Positions 1-8,405 of a stretch of DNA of 64,000 bases are shown in pieces (within the stretch, counting starts at the first letter, position 1; the number at the start of each line of letters is the position of its first letter). The stretch is taken from the NCBI GenBank assembly GCA_016703745.1, contig JADJBK010000006.1:1178001-1242000 (forward strand), written 5' to 3'. A model generated the notes under the pieces. That model did not search any database. It had not been told where the DNA came from and saw nothing but the letters and a program-made list of their open reading frames with translations. The DNA is from Nitrosomonas sp. GTDB lineage: Bacteria; Pseudomonadota; Gammaproteobacteria; Burkholderiales; Nitrosomonadaceae. A program made the position numbers and the translations under genes.

Positions 1-811
1 CTTCGATATCGTCCAGCTCCAGTAACATGCCGCGTTTCAGTCGTGGCGGCAAATTGACCGGACCAAATCTTACCCGCATCAGGCGGCTGACCGTCAATCC
101 GATTACCTCGAACATGCGTCGTACTTCCCGGTTTTTACCTTCCTTGAGCATGACCCGGTACCAGTGATTGGTACCGATGCCGCCCTCATCCCGTAATTGC
201 TCAAATTTTGCAAGACCATCTGCCAATTCAACTCCATTTTTCAAATGGGTTACTTGTTCAGGGGTAAGTTCACCAACAATCCGAACTGCATATTCACGCT
301 CCATCTCAAAACGGGGGTGCATCAAACGATTAGCCAATGCGCCATCTGTCGTAAAAATCAATAATCCACTGGTATTGAAATCCAGCCGGCCAACAGCAAT
401 CCATTTGGATGTTTTCATTTGCGGTAATTTATCAAATACCGAAGGACGCCCTTCAGGATCATCAAGACTAACAATTTCACCTTCAGGTTTGTGGTAAAGC
501 ATGACGCGCGGCAAACGGTTGTGCCGCCTTAGTCGGATGATCTTGTTGTCAACACGCACCACATCGCCAGGGGCAACCCGATCCCCCAGTTTTGCAATCA
601 CGCCATTGATGCTGGCTCTGCCAGCAGCAATCATCACTTCCATGTCGCGCCGTGAACCCATGCCATGTTGTGCCAGCAATTTTTGCAGGCGAATACTTTC
701 GCCAGGTTCTGATACAGGAGCAGGAGTAGATGCAGGTGCAGGTGCTTTTCGCTCAGGAGGAATTGCGCGCTTGTGCCGGTTTTTTTGTCCAGACAATCGA
801 TAATCTGGCAT
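1..811 (-). CDS. rluB: 23S rRNA pseudouridine synthase RluB (3' end cut by window edge)
   Basis: The gene reads from an ATG at 811 down through base 1, so about 270 codons are present and the C-terminus lies outside the window. The N-terminal part is a basic tail followed by an S4 RNA-binding domain (IRLQKLLAQHGMGSRR). Next comes the RsuA/RluB-type catalytic domain with the motif GRLDFNTSGLL, whose Asp is the family catalytic residue, and the conserved block KEGKNREVRRMFE near the C-terminal side. The family isomerises one uridine in helix 89-90 of 23S rRNA during 50S assembly. RluB rather than RluE/RsuA is chosen from the S4 domain and the conserved blocks. No mobile DNA is visible around it. 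Confidence 0.9.
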   Translation of the reverse strand, partial: MPDYRLSGQKNRHKRAIPPERKAPAPASTPAPVSEPGESIRLQKLLAQHGMGSRRDMEVMIAAGRASINGVIAKLGDRVAPGDVVRVDNKIIRLRRHNRLPRVMLYHKPEGEIVSLDDPEGRPSVFDKLPQMKTSKWIAVGRLDFNTSGLLIFTTDGALANRLMHPRFEMEREYAVRIVGELTPEQVTHLKNGVELADGLAKFEQLRDEGGIGTNHWYRVMLKEGKNREVRRMFEVIGLTVSRLMRVRFGPVNLPPRLKRGMLLELDDIE

Positions 812-847
812 AGGTTGAATCCCTGATTAAACGGTAAGTATGAATTA

Positions 848-1174
848 TTAGAAAGGAAGCTTCATGCCAGGTGGCAAACCAAGGCCGCCCGTCATGCTTG
901 CCATATGCTCCTGTGTTGTTGATTCCACACGACGCACCGCATCGTTGACAGCAGCAGCAACCAAATCCTCCAGCATTTCCTTGTCGTCGCTCATCAAACT
1001 GCTGTCAATACTGATACGCTTGACATCATGGCGACAAGTCATTATTACTTTCACCATTCCGGCACCTGACTGTCCTTCTACTTCAATTGTTGCCAGTTTA
1101 TCCTGCATGCTTTTCATGTTTTCCTGCATTTGCTGGGCCTGCTTCATTAAATTGGCCAGATTACCTTTCATCAT
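848..1174 (-). CDS. ybaB: YbaB/EbfC-family nucleoid-associated protein
   Basis: A 108-residue protein with the typical start MMKGNLANLMKQAQQMQENM, an amphipathic helix of the YbaB/EbfC fold, and the C-terminal family ending GGLGLPPGMKLPF. Family members are small dimeric DNA-binding proteins of the nucleoid. The gene lies 12 bases downstream of dnaX on the same strand, the classical dnaX-ybaB pairing (often followed by recR), so the two are likely co-transcribed. A GGAG Shine-Dalgarno sequence sits 7 bases before the first of two adjacent ATG codons. recR is not next in the window; rluB follows instead. Confidence 0.93.
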   Translation of the reverse strand: MMKGNLANLMKQAQQMQENMKSMQDKLATIEVEGQSGAGMVKVIMTCRHDVKRISIDSSLMSDDKEMLEDLVAAAVNDAVRRVESTTQEHMASMTGGLGLPPGMKLPF

Positions 1175-1186
1175 TGTTAGTCTCCA

Positions 1187-2764
1187 TTAAGAGTTTGGTT
1201 TTATTGACTTTACATCCAGACTTGCATCAAATTCTTCAATCAATTCCTGTACAAAAGGATCTGATTCAATGGCATCAATCGCACTGGATTGCCTGGTGCG
1301 TTGCTCATTTTCCTGGCGGGCTGCAAGTGTGTCACCGCTAATAACAGCCAATGAAATAGTCAGTTCAACAGGATTACCAAGATGAGTTTCTAATTGTGCT
1401 TTCAGTTTTTCTTGATAAGTCTTTTCCAGCAGGTGTCGATGCTCCGGTGGCAGGCAAAGGTTTATTTTTCCGGATAAAAATTCGCTTGCCTCACAGTACT
1501 GTGCCAGCATTCGTGTCATACCCGTCAATTTAAGTTCTTTGACAAGTGTCAACCAGGTTTCGTTGGGTGAAAGCGATATGGTCTGAGGTTTACTGACATT
1601 CCGCTGTTCAACTGGTGGTATGGGTGTTTTGGCATGCTTGCCAGTACTTTTTGTCACTCGTTCAGGTTTCTCGCCCCTGTCAGGCAGAAAAGCCAGCATT
1701 CGCAACAATGTCATGCTAAAACCGCTGTATTCATCCGGTGCCAGACCCAAATCCTGCCGACCATGCAGCGCAATTTGATAAAAAAGCTGAACATCCTCAC
1801 GGCTAAACTGGCCTGCCAGCGCGAGTATCTGGTCGCGTTGCGGCAGAGTTTCATCGATTGCCTGCGGCACGGTTTGAGCCAGTGCGATCTGATGCAACCA
1901 GGCAGCCAGATCCTGCAGTACAGAGTCAAAGGATACGCCCGCAGCTTCAAGTTCACCGGCAATGGCAAGCAGTTTGCCACCCTCTTTCTGCTCTAACGCT
2001 TGCAGCAATGCGAACAGATGATCCTGCCCGACCACGCCCAGCATAGCTCGGGTACCGGCTTCTTCCACACAATGATTACAAAAGGCAATTGCCTGATCAA
2101 GCAGACTCAACGCGTCACGCATACTGCCCTTCGCTGCGTGTGCCAATAGTTTCAATGCGGCCTGATCTGCCCTGATCTGCTCAGCAACCAATATTTCTGT
2201 CAGTCGTGTAACGATCAGAGCAGGTGTGATTTGTTTCAGACAGAATTGCAGACAACGAGATAGCACAGTCACGGGAATTTTTTGCGGATCGGTAGTCGCA
2301 AGAATAAATATGACATGTGCAGGTGGCTCTTCCAGCGTTTTAAGCATGGCGTTGAAAGCTGACTTGGAGAGCATGTGTACTTCATCGATCAAGTACACCT
2401 TGTAGCGCCCATATACCGGTGAATATTGCAAGTTATCCATTAAATCGCGCATGGCATCCACTTGCGTATTGGAAGCGGCATCCAGTTCGATCAAATCAGC
2501 GAAACTGCCACTATCTATAGCCTGACAGGCAATGCACTGACCGCAGGGTGTAGCAGTTATCCCGTTAGTACAATTCAGCGCCTTGGCTAGAATACGTGCG
2601 ATAGTTGTTTTGCCGACACCACGAGTGCCTGTAAATAAGTAGGCATGGTGCAACCGGTTTTGTGTCAAGGCATTTGACAATGCGCGCACGACATGATCCT
2701 GCCCAACGAGCTCAGCAAATTTTTTGGGACGCCATTTTCGGGCAAGAACGAGTGAATGCGCCAA
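1187..2764 (-). CDS. dnaX: DNA polymerase III subunits gamma/tau
   Basis: A 525-residue clamp-loader ATPase. Visible motifs are the start SLVLARKWRPKKFAELVGQ, Walker A GTRGVGKTT (about residues 46-54), four zinc-binding cysteines in CTNGITATPCGQCIAC, Walker B with DEVHMLS, and the sensor/SRC segment VTVLSRCLQFCL. The C-terminal third is the less conserved tau region that contacts DnaB and the alpha subunit. The frame opens with TTG at 2764; no ATG lies near the conserved N-terminus, so a TTG start is likely. I see no A-AAA-AAG slippery heptamer in the right frame, so a programmed gamma frameshift is not supported. The SRP RNA gene lies directly upstream on the same strand. Confidence 0.95.
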   Translation of the reverse strand: MAHSLVLARKWRPKKFAELVGQDHVVRALSNALTQNRLHHAYLFTGTRGVGKTTIARILAKALNCTNGITATPCGQCIACQAIDSGSFADLIELDAASNTQVDAMRDLMDNLQYSPVYGRYKVYLIDEVHMLSKSAFNAMLKTLEEPPAHVIFILATTDPQKIPVTVLSRCLQFCLKQITPALIVTRLTEILVAEQIRADQAALKLLAHAAKGSMRDALSLLDQAIAFCNHCVEEAGTRAMLGVVGQDHLFALLQALEQKEGGKLLAIAGELEAAGVSFDSVLQDLAAWLHQIALAQTVPQAIDETLPQRDQILALAGQFSREDVQLFYQIALHGRQDLGLAPDEYSGFSMTLLRMLAFLPDRGEKPERVTKSTGKHAKTPIPPVEQRNVSKPQTISLSPNETWLTLVKELKLTGMTRMLAQYCEASEFLSGKINLCLPPEHRHLLEKTYQEKLKAQLETHLGNPVELTISLAVISGDTLAARQENEQRTRQSSAIDAIESDPFVQELIEEFDASLDVKSIKPNS

Positions 2765-2892
2765 GGTTTTGTATCAAGCCTTCGGATCCAGGCAATATTC
2801 CGGATAATTGTTTGTTCGTGTCAACGAGCAGGAGAATTTCCTGCGCAAAAAAGAAAAGACTGCAATCGCCAGTATTACAGTTAACAACCAGT

Positions 2893-2987
2893 GGCGAGCC
2901 AAACCCCCGGCACTTGCAAAAATAGCTGTGGCTGCTTCCTTCCGGATCTGACCAGGTTCACTACCTCACAATGCGGGGAGGCCCGCC
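2893..2987 (-). ncRNA. ffs: 4.5S signal recognition particle RNA (bacterial small SRP)
   Basis: Read on the minus strand, the segment contains the universally conserved SRP tetraloop and asymmetric-loop region (CCAGGTCAGATCCGGAAGG, then AAGCAGCC). The ends GGCGGGCC (2987-2980) and GGCTCGCC (2900-2893) pair completely with one G-U, and CCCC/GGGG extend the stem, giving one long hairpin of about 95 nt. The RNA binds Ffh and targets membrane proteins to FtsY. The ends are set by the pairing, so true transcript ends may differ by a few bases. It lies upstream of dnaX on the same strand, a common arrangement. Confidence 0.93.
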
Positions 2988-3126
2988 GAGCGCTATTCTA
3001 CTCCATGTAACTATTGACATGTCAGGTTATTGGCTTTGCGCGCAGGCAGTTCCGGCTTGCAGATCACTATGCGCAGCTGGTAATGGGTAGAGATGCCTTG
3101 AGGATAGGCACATTCACCTGCAGTCT

Positions 3127-3924
3127 TCAGTATAGCGACACCGTCGTCCCATCTGATAATCTTCCGCTTGGTTGGGAGCAGATTCTTTCTCTTCCCAGCA
3201 TTTTCTGGCAGGCAAATTGAGGGGACTTATTCCAGGAATGAGAATACGGTAAACAGGATGCAGTTTTCTCCAGAGAGGGGGTTATTTCTCCGAATTGCGA
3301 GCAAAAATATTGATAGGGCTGATTGCGTTTACTGTAGGCGTAGTGAATGCCATCCGCGCCCATCCAGTCAGGATTCTGTTCACAAAGCACACATTGCCGA
3401 TTTGTTGCCAGGTCAATCAATCCCTGATACACCTCTCGCGCCCGTTCCAGAACTTCTGCTTTGGAAAGCTGGCAGGAAGAATAAAATATTTGCCTGAAAA
3501 GGCGATAGCGCCATTCCGGCAGGGATTCGATCGTCCGGATGGGTAAATTGGATAATACGATCTGTGCCGAGCAGGCCTCCAGCCGATTGATACACTCAGC
3601 AACCCACTGCAGGATTTGCGCAGGACTATGCCCATAAAGAATATCGTTGCCGATATCTGTCAGAACGGCATAGATTGGACGTATTTCGCTCTCAGCAAGC
3701 CGCACCCATAAACCGCTGTTGATGATGCCGGGTAGTTCGCGCAGCAAGAAGCGGCTGCTCTGCCCATATGAGCGCCCATTGCCCACTGCCGCCAGTACTT
3801 CGCTGGGCCCGCCACAGTGGCGTTGCATCTCCCCAATGGTGAGGCGCAATGATATAGTCAGGTTACTTGCACCCAACAGAATGAGCCGATTTGCCGGTTC
3901 GGATGGTTTGTCCAGGGTTGTCAT
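3127..3924 (-). CDS. SGNH/GDSL-type hydrolase-like protein, function unknown
   Basis: A 265-residue protein that I cannot match to a named enzyme. It has the blocks of the SGNH hydrolase fold in order: LLGASNLT near residue 17-24 (block I, with a Ser in the nucleophile position but Ala instead of the usual Asp before it), AVGNGRSYG (glycine block), TDIGNDILYG around residue 90 (block III Asn), and MGADGIHY around residue 190 (block V Asp-x-x-His). No signal peptide is visible, so it is probably cytoplasmic. The last 65 residues after the DGIHY block are rich in Ser, Cys and aromatic residues. It is isolated: the SRP RNA lies downstream and uvrA is divergent upstream. Substrate unknown. Confidence 0.7.
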   Translation of the reverse strand: MTTLDKPSEPANRLILLGASNLTISLRLTIGEMQRHCGGPSEVLAAVGNGRSYGQSSRFLLRELPGIINSGLWVRLAESEIRPIYAVLTDIGNDILYGHSPAQILQWVAECINRLEACSAQIVLSNLPIRTIESLPEWRYRLFRQIFYSSCQLSKAEVLERAREVYQGLIDLATNRQCVLCEQNPDWMGADGIHYAYSKRNQPYQYFCSQFGEITPSLEKTASCLPYSHSWNKSPQFACQKMLGRERICSQPSGRLSDGTTVSLY

Positions 3925-4120
3925 GGTTATGTTTTTATTCTACGTTACCGATGCGCTGCTCATGCTCGTTGAAGTAACCGGCGAAGTTCTCGAAGATGAA
4001 ACAGTGGAAGTCATGTGTATGCGAAAACTGCGCCTATGAAGCTGCCATTCACCCACTCACCGGATTCACGGTATATTAGCGGGTTATGATATCTCTCATT
4101 CAGGCAGACCGGGCATTAAT
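3925..4120. other. Intergenic region before the uvrA-proximal MITE; possible gene remnant
   Basis: No intact gene is seen between the divergent hydrolase and the MITE. On the minus strand a stretch ending in TAA at 3935-3937 reads as a protein-like segment (HDFHCFIFENFAGYFNEH) but has a stop just upstream and no start codon, so it may be the tail of a lost gene. I see no convincing promoter. Confidence 0.3.
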
Positions 4121-4261
4121 GGGCATCTCTAAAAATCCAGATTTTGTCACAATACCCGGTTATCCCCGGAGAATATTTTCTTTACTATCGATCACATACG
4201 TCGTCAATATTTTTTGCTCACGTCACGTTTTGTTTAACACTTTGAATTTTTAGAGATACCC
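4121..4261. mobile_element. 141-bp MITE-like element at the uvrA start, TAAT target duplication
   Basis: The left end GGGCATCTCTAAAAATCC and the reverse complement of the right end, GGGTATCTCTAAAAATTC, match at 16 of 18 positions. The element is flanked on both sides by TAAT (4117-4120 and 4262-4265). It encodes no protein. The right TAAT overlaps the first two bases of the uvrA ATG. Short length, terminal inverted repeats and a direct flank duplication are the marks of a non-autonomous transposon. The ends look like an IS5-type DDE family, which is inference. No second copy was seen in the window. Confidence 0.8.
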
Positions 4262-4263
4262 TA

Positions 4264-7113
4264 ATGGAAGTTATCAGGATTCGCGGCGCACGCACGCATA
4301 ACCTCAAAAATATCGATCTTGATTTACCGCGTAATCGCCTGATTGTCATCACCGGATTATCCGGATCCGGCAAATCTTCACTGGCGTTTGATACACTTTA
4401 TGCCGAGGGGCAGCGACGCTACGTCGAATCACTTTCCGCCTACGCGCGCCAGTTTCTGCAGCTGATGGAAAAACCGGATGTCGATCTGATCGAGGGGCTC
4501 TCGCCTGCGATTGCCATTGAGCAAAAAGCCACATCACACAATCCGCGCTCCACAGTCGGAACAGTCACTGAAATTCACGATTATCTGCGGTTACTGTTTG
4601 CACGTGCAGGAGAACCACGTTGCCCGGAACACAACATTAGCCTGACCGCACAAACTGTTTCGCAAATGGTGGATAGTGTTCTGCAATTGCCAATGGACAC
4701 CCGTCTGATGATTCTTGCGCCCGTAGTCAGCGATAGGAAGGGAGAGCAACAATTGTTATTTGATCAGATGCGCGCACAAGGCTTCATTCGTGTACGGATT
4801 AACAAAATACTTTATGACCTCGATGATGCTCCCAAACTGACCAAAAACAAAAAACACAGCATAGAAGTAGTCATCGACCGGCTCAAAACCTCCCCCGATA
4901 GTAAACAAAGACTGGCTGAATCATTTGAAACCGCGCTGCGACTGGCTGAAGGCCGCACACTTGCAGTAGAAATAGACAGCGGACAGGAGTATCTCTTCTC
5001 GGCAAAATTCAGTTGTCCGGTCTGCGACTACGCACTCGCTGAACTGGAACCCCGTATTTTTTCCTTCAATAATCCTGCGGGTGCCTGCCCCAAGTGTGAC
5101 GGACTTGGGCAAATCACTTTTTTTGATCCGGTGCGTATCGTGGCCTTTCCTCATCTGTCGCTCGCCAGCGGCGCCATCCGCAATTGGGATCGTCGTAACC
5201 AGTTCTATTTTCAGATGCTGCAGGGTCTGGCTGGTCATTATGGCTTTGATCTGGATACGCCTTTCGAACAACTGGATGAGACCCTACAGCACATTATTCT
5301 CTACGGATCGGGTAAAGAGAAAATTGCGTTTACCTATCCGGATGACCGTGGTCGTTCACGTGAGCAAACGCATGTTTTCGAAGGGGTTATCCCCAACATG
5401 GAACGCCGCTACCGGGAGACGGAATCGCAGGTGGTACGCGAACAGCTGGCCAAGCTGATTAACACCCGGGTGTGTCCGGAATGCGAAGGAACCCGCCTGT
5501 GCCGCGAAGCAAGGCATGTTCTGGTGGATGGCAAAACGATCTATGCCATCAGTGCGTGGCCGTTACGCCAGGCCAGACAGTTCTTTGACCAGATGCAGCT
5601 CGAAGGTCACAAACAGGCAATTGCAGAACGTATTGTGCGCGAAATTTCCAACCGACTGCAATTCCTCAACGATGTCGGACTCGATTATCTGTCGCTGGAT
5701 CGCTCCGCAGATACCCTATCCGGCGGCGAAGCACAGCGAATTCGCCTCGCCAGCCAGATTGGTTCAGGATTAACAGGCGTTATGTACGTGCTCGATGAGC
5801 CTTCCATCGGCCTGCATCAACGCGATAATGCCAGGTTACTGTTAACCCTCAAACATTTGCGCGACCTTGGTAACAGCGTTATCGTCGTTGAACATGATCA
5901 GGACGCCATATTACTGGCAGACCACGTCGTAGATATGGGTCCGGGTGCAGGTGAGCATGGCGGACGGGTCGTCGCGGAAGGTACGCCAGCCGACATTCTA
6001 GCTAACAACGAATCGTTGACCGGACAATACCTTTCGGGCAGACAGGCCATCGCCGTACCGGCAACACGCACACCTCCCAATCCACAACGGATACTGCGTA
6101 TTCAGGGCGCGACGGGCAACAATCTCCAGCATGCGCAGCTCGATCTGCCGGTTGGACTGCTGGTTTGCGTGACCGGTGTTTCCGGCTCCGGCAAGTCCAC
6201 GTTGATCAACGACACCCTGTATCGCGCGGTCGCACGTCATCTGTACGGCAGCCAGACCGATCCCGCGCCATTCGAGTCGATCGACGGACTGGGGTTTTTT
6301 GACAAGGTCATTGACATAGACCAAAGCCCCATTGGGCGCACGCCACGCTCCAACCCTGCCACCTATACCGGCCTGTTTACCCCAGTGCGCGAACTGTTTG
6401 CCGGCGTGCCACAAGCACGAGAGCGAGGCTACGCCCCCGGCAGATTTTCCTTCAATGTCAAAGGGGGGCGTTGCGAGGCTTGCCAGGGTGATGGTGTCAT
6501 CAAGGTCGAGATGCATTTCTTACCGGATATTTATGTTGCGTGCGATACCTGCCACGGACAGCGCTACAACCGGGAAACACTGGAAATTCAGTACAAAGGT
6601 AAAAATATCCATGAAATCCTAAAAATGACCGTTGAAAAAGCCCGTGATTTTTTTGACTCCGTACCGATCGTGACGCGCAAGCTGCAAACGCTACTCGACG
6701 TGGGACTGGGCTACATCACACTCGGCCAGTCCGCGACCACGCTATCAGGTGGCGAAGCGCAGCGGGTCAAGTTATCGCTCGAACTCTCCAAACGAGATAC
6801 CGGGCGCACACTCTATATCCTCGATGAACCAACCACCGGTCTGCATTTTCAGGACATTGATCTGTTGCTCGGCGTACTGCATCGTTTGCGCGATCACGGC
6901 AATACCGTAGTCGTCATCGAACACAACCTCGATGTCATCAAGACTGCCGACTGGCTGATCGATCTCGGCCCGGAAGGTGGCGCAGGGGGCGGAAACATTA
7001 TTGCGCAGGGTACACCGGAACAAGTAGCACTCAATGACGATAGCTTCACAGGTGAATTCCTGCGGCCATTGCTTGCCCTCAACAAACAGGAACAGACACA
7101 TGAACGCGCGTGA
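4264..7113 (+). CDS. uvrA: Excinuclease ABC subunit A
   Basis: A 949-residue UvrA with both ABC modules: Walker A GLSGSGKSS near residue 31, a first zinc module (CPVC near 251 and CPKCDG), signature LSGGEAQRIRLA, a second Walker A GVSGSGKSTL near 638, the second zinc module (CEACQGDG near 737, CDTCHG near 760), and a second LSGGEAQRVKL followed by LDEPTTGLH. It recognises DNA damage as a dimer and loads UvrB in nucleotide excision repair. The start MEVIRIRGARTHNLKNI aligns with the family N-terminus. A MITE ends 2 bases before the ATG, so the whole immediate 5' region is element DNA and only a weak AGAGA could serve as ribosome binding site. The native promoter may be displaced by 141 bp. Confidence 0.97.
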   Translation: MEVIRIRGARTHNLKNIDLDLPRNRLIVITGLSGSGKSSLAFDTLYAEGQRRYVESLSAYARQFLQLMEKPDVDLIEGLSPAIAIEQKATSHNPRSTVGTVTEIHDYLRLLFARAGEPRCPEHNISLTAQTVSQMVDSVLQLPMDTRLMILAPVVSDRKGEQQLLFDQMRAQGFIRVRINKILYDLDDAPKLTKNKKHSIEVVIDRLKTSPDSKQRLAESFETALRLAEGRTLAVEIDSGQEYLFSAKFSCPVCDYALAELEPRIFSFNNPAGACPKCDGLGQITFFDPVRIVAFPHLSLASGAIRNWDRRNQFYFQMLQGLAGHYGFDLDTPFEQLDETLQHIILYGSGKEKIAFTYPDDRGRSREQTHVFEGVIPNMERRYRETESQVVREQLAKLINTRVCPECEGTRLCREARHVLVDGKTIYAISAWPLRQARQFFDQMQLEGHKQAIAERIVREISNRLQFLNDVGLDYLSLDRSADTLSGGEAQRIRLASQIGSGLTGVMYVLDEPSIGLHQRDNARLLLTLKHLRDLGNSVIVVEHDQDAILLADHVVDMGPGAGEHGGRVVAEGTPADILANNESLTGQYLSGRQAIAVPATRTPPNPQRILRIQGATGNNLQHAQLDLPVGLLVCVTGVSGSGKSTLINDTLYRAVARHLYGSQTDPAPFESIDGLGFFDKVIDIDQSPIGRTPRSNPATYTGLFTPVRELFAGVPQARERGYAPGRFSFNVKGGRCEACQGDGVIKVEMHFLPDIYVACDTCHGQRYNRETLEIQYKGKNIHEILKMTVEKARDFFDSVPIVTRKLQTLLDVGLGYITLGQSATTLSGGEAQRVKLSLELSKRDTGRTLYILDEPTTGLHFQDIDLLLGVLHRLRDHGNTVVVIEHNLDVIKTADWLIDLGPEGGAGGGNIIAQGTPEQVALNDDSFTGEFLRPLLALNKQEQTHERA

Positions 7114-8359
7114 GTTATTGCTTGGCAGCTTTCAGGCTGCACTCGCGGCTGCCAATCCACTAGAAATTGTCCCGGCACACTTGCCAGATCCACCCAGTGG
7201 CAACACACTGGTTGTTGGCGCGGGCAAGGCCGCTGCGGTAATGGCACAGGCGGTGGAAACCTGCTGGCCGGTAGATGCCAAACTGGAAGGAATGGTACTT
7301 ACTCCGTATGGGCATGGCGCACCCACAGAAAAAATCGTCGTTATTGAAGCTGGCCATCCCCTTCCGGATAGACAGGGGGTACTTGCCGCGCAAGCCATGC
7401 TGGAATCCATTCAGTTGCTCAAACCTGATGATATGCTGCTGGGGCTGTTCAGCGGAGGAGGATCCAGCTTGCTGTGCGCGCCTGTCGCGGGCGTAACACT
7501 GGAAGAATTAACGGCTATCACGCAGCAACTTCTGCGCAGTGGCGCAAGCATTCAGGAAATCAATACGGTACGCAAGCACCTGTCCAGCGCGCTGGGCGGC
7601 AGACTGGCGGCCACCTGCTGTGCCCCGGTCTATAGCCTGATTATTTCCGATGTCACAGACAATGATCCCGCCCAGATTGCCTCCGGCCCGTGCGCACCCG
7701 ATCCCACCACTTGCCAGGATGCGCTGGCAGTTATCGAACGTTATGCCATTCATTTTTCAGCGCAAGTGGCGCAGATTTTACAGACAGGCGCTGGTGAAAC
7801 ACCTAAACCAGGTGATCCAGTTTTCAGAAATGTCAGAAACCGTATCATTGCCAGTGCGCATCAGTCACTCACCACGGCAGCGCAATATTACCGCAGCCGA
7901 CGAATCACCCCGTTGATACTCGGTGACAGCGTTACCGGGGAAGCGCGCGAAATTGCCAAAGCTTATGCTGCCCTGGCACAGGAAATACGCTACTACGGCC
8001 ATCCCTGTAAACCACCGGTTGCCCTGATCTCCGGCGGAGAGACGACGGTTACTGTCAAAGGAAATGGCCAGGGGGGACGCAATAGCGAATTTTTATTATC
8101 ACTGGCAATTGCACTGAACGGACTAGAAAACGTATACGCCCTGGCCTGCGATACCGATGGCATTGATGGCACCGTTGCCAGTGCCGGCGCCATTCTGACG
8201 CCGGATTCGCTGCTACGTGCGCAACAGCTGGGACTTAATCCCGCTTCCCTGCTTACCAATAATGACAGTTACACTTTCTTCGGGCAGCTGGATGACTTGG
8301 TGACAACCGGCCCAACGCGCACCAATATCAATGATTTTCGGGTAATTCTGGTTTTGTGA
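7100..8359 (+). CDS. ttuD: Glycerate 2-kinase (MOFRL family; TtuD/GckA type)
   Basis: The chosen ATG at 7100 gives 419 residues starting MNARELLLGSFQAALAAANP, has an AGGA ribosome site and overlaps the end of uvrA by 14 bases; a longer frame from 7034 lies inside uvrA and is unlikely. Family blocks seen are VVGAGKAAAVMAQ, LLGLFSGGGSSLLCAP, TVRKHLSSALGGRLA, ISDVTDNDPAQIASGP and the MOFRL-domain end ISGGETTVTVKGNGQGGRN to DDLVTTGPTRTNIND. The enzyme phosphorylates glycerate to 2-phosphoglycerate; older annotations call the family hydroxypyruvate reductase. In an autotroph it would return photorespiratory glycerate to lower glycolysis, which is inference. Confidence 0.88.
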   Translation: MNARELLLGSFQAALAAANPLEIVPAHLPDPPSGNTLVVGAGKAAAVMAQAVETCWPVDAKLEGMVLTPYGHGAPTEKIVVIEAGHPLPDRQGVLAAQAMLESIQLLKPDDMLLGLFSGGGSSLLCAPVAGVTLEELTAITQQLLRSGASIQEINTVRKHLSSALGGRLAATCCAPVYSLIISDVTDNDPAQIASGPCAPDPTTCQDALAVIERYAIHFSAQVAQILQTGAGETPKPGDPVFRNVRNRIIASAHQSLTTAAQYYRSRRITPLILGDSVTGEAREIAKAYAALAQEIRYYGHPCKPPVALISGGETTVTVKGNGQGGRNSEFLLSLAIALNGLENVYALACDTDGIDGTVASAGAILTPDSLLRAQQLGLNPASLLTNNDSYTFFGQLDDLVTTGPTRTNINDFRVILVL

Positions 8360-8405
8360 GTTACTTTAAACAACAGGCCATCATGAATATGAAAACCGCC
8401 CTGTA

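Noticed and set aside
1187..2764. Programmed frameshift site for the gamma form of DnaX (CAAAAAG near 1652-1660)
   Set aside because: Only five A are present and the frame reads ACA AAA AGT, so the required slippery heptamer is absent and no stimulating hairpin is clear.
3719..4039. 106-codon plus-strand frame antisense to the hydrolase gene
   Set aside because: It overlaps the conserved SGNH gene on the opposite strand and has no ribosome site or family signature.
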